Assembly (NCBI GenBank): GCA_013399895.1
Contig: VXBA01003820.1
Location: 62,418 to 126,417 of the forward strand
Reading direction: 5' to 3'
Length of the DNA stretch: 64,000 bases
Source of the DNA: Serilophus lunatus
Taxonomy: Eukaryota; Chordata; Aves; Passeriformes; Eurylaimidae
Below are positions 62,801-64,000 of this stretch, piece after piece. A program made the position numbers and the translations under genes. Under the pieces are notes generated by a model. It saw nothing but the letters and a program-made list of their open reading frames with translations, searched no databases and had not been told where the DNA came from. Positions within the stretch are counted from its first letter, which is position 1. The number at the start of each line of letters is the position of its first letter.

Positions 62801-64000
62801 GTGTGCCTAGACCTGTTGTAACAGTTAAGCACAACAGATTAGTGGTTTAATTTACTGGCAAACGTGTAGCCCATGGGTTCTAGTTTGCTCAGCCATGGGA
62901 AAAAACCTGAGTTGTCAGTTGTTCTTCTTCTTGCCAGGGGAGAAGTGACAACAGCTGAAGGTTTACTTGTCTGTCACGCTTCCCTCCTATGGATGAGCAA
63001 GGAGTCCAAAGGGAGGATTAAATAAGTAGAATTACTGAGAGAAGATGTGTAGAAGAGCAGAGGAAGTTGAGGTAGAGCTTTTCCCAAGCTCACCTAACTG
63101 GCGGGGAAAGAAACTTCCTAAGAGACAACTGTACAGAAGACGAGAAGATTTTCAAGCCAGCAGAGACAGGAAACTAGTTCTGCTGGAAAATCAAATGGCT
63201 TTGGAAATAGCAAGAGCCAGGAGCAAGACAGACAGTCCTCTGAAGAGCACAATGTAGTTTTCAGCTGAACGCAGGGCTGTGAACACTACCAGTGTAGGGA
63301 GCGCCACCTAGGCTGCACAGCATAGGGACAACTACCCTTGTCTCTTGGGGTATTTTATGCAGCCTCTATTTGAAAATATTCAGCAAGATGTAATGAAAAA
63401 AGCCAGATGATTTGGAACACAGTGCAAGTAGTTAAGGTGCTTTTGTATTAGATTTTATCCTAGTTTTATGCCTGTCTGCTAGACTATTACAATAGATGAA
63501 GGCTTTCTTCATAGAGCCACATTGTGGTGTGTGACTTTTGCAGTGTGGTATTTTGTCAACTTGCTGAGCACCACAGGTATCTGGCTGGAGCCTGGATCAC
63601 TTTCCTCAACCCTTCCATAGGAAGGTTAGGAGCATCTGAGGAGGAGGAAGGGTTTTTGTGGGAAGAGAAAGCTGGTATGCAAGGGGGAATACTTAAGAAC
63701 AGGAAAATTAACTTCCTTTGAATAAAAGAATCAATAAATTGCCTTTATGCTCACATTTCACTAGCTTCTCTAAACCAAAGCTTATTAACATGTGTGTATA
63801 TGTACATGTAGAATTACAGGTGTATACATAGAAAGCACTATTTTCCCTCATACTAATCTGTCCTTTGCAGCACCCATGGGTGCTGATTGTATACTGATAA
63901 GGACAGTGTAAGAAGCTGCACAGGACAGAACAGACATCTGCATTGGGCCTGAATAAATCTTGCAAACCCAAGCTGTGAGGTAGAGAAGTGTTATCAAATT
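59815..64000. other. Spacer to the right edge
   Basis: 4.2 kb, AT-rich. No gene, RNA or transposon recognised. Open frames stay under about 130 codons and match no family known to me. Confidence 0.55.

Noticed and set aside
63285..63315. Possible CTCF site in GGGAGCGCCACCTAGGCTGC
   Set aside because: Only the CCACC half matches; spacing and the GGGGC half do not fit the CTCF core.

Overview
This is a piece of a bird nuclear genome, most likely the Z chromosome. The basis is: interrupted genes with GT-AG introns, repeated avian-type CR1 LINE fragments ending in the TTCTATGATTCT 3' signature, avian-type endogenous-retrovirus LTRs, and the HEXB-ENC1 neighbour pair (human 5q13, whose avian counterpart is Z). 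A passerine-like host is possible from the LTR type, but I could not test that. Two protein-coding genes are supported.

Layout. 1-8.5 kb: the 5' half of HEXB (lysosomal beta-hexosaminidase beta chain) on the minus strand, seven exons, running off the left edge before the catalytic Asp-Glu exon. 8.5-37.4 kb: intergenic spacer between two divergently oriented genes. It holds a diverged retroviral-type repeat with a ~48-bp periodic array, a CR1 split by a solo LTR with perfect 5-bp target duplications, two back-to-back CR1 remnants and several microsatellites. 37.4-38.8 kb: a CpG-rich block with a strong splice donor, read as the ENC1 promoter and 5' UTR exon. 42.8-44.6 kb: the complete 589-codon ENC1 reading frame (BTB-BACK-Kelch) in a single exon. 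44.6-51.2 kb: a probable intron directly after the stop codon and a probable ~3.1-kb 3' UTR exon with an AU-rich element. 51.2-64 kb: downstream spacer with a second solo LTR (5-bp target duplication CTGAG) and two short CR1 pieces.

The two genes do not act in one pathway. HEXB works in lysosomal ganglioside and glycan breakdown; ENC1 is a neural BTB-Kelch adaptor. Their divergent head-to-head order is the vertebrate arrangement as I recall it. I found no CRISPR, operon, tRNA, rRNA or novel coding system. Nearly all other open frames are chance or lie in repeats. The most notable points are the dated CR1/LTR nesting with an internal N gap, a HEXB exon 1 with no visible ATG beside an isolated N, and the ENC1 intron placed 25 bases after the stop codon.
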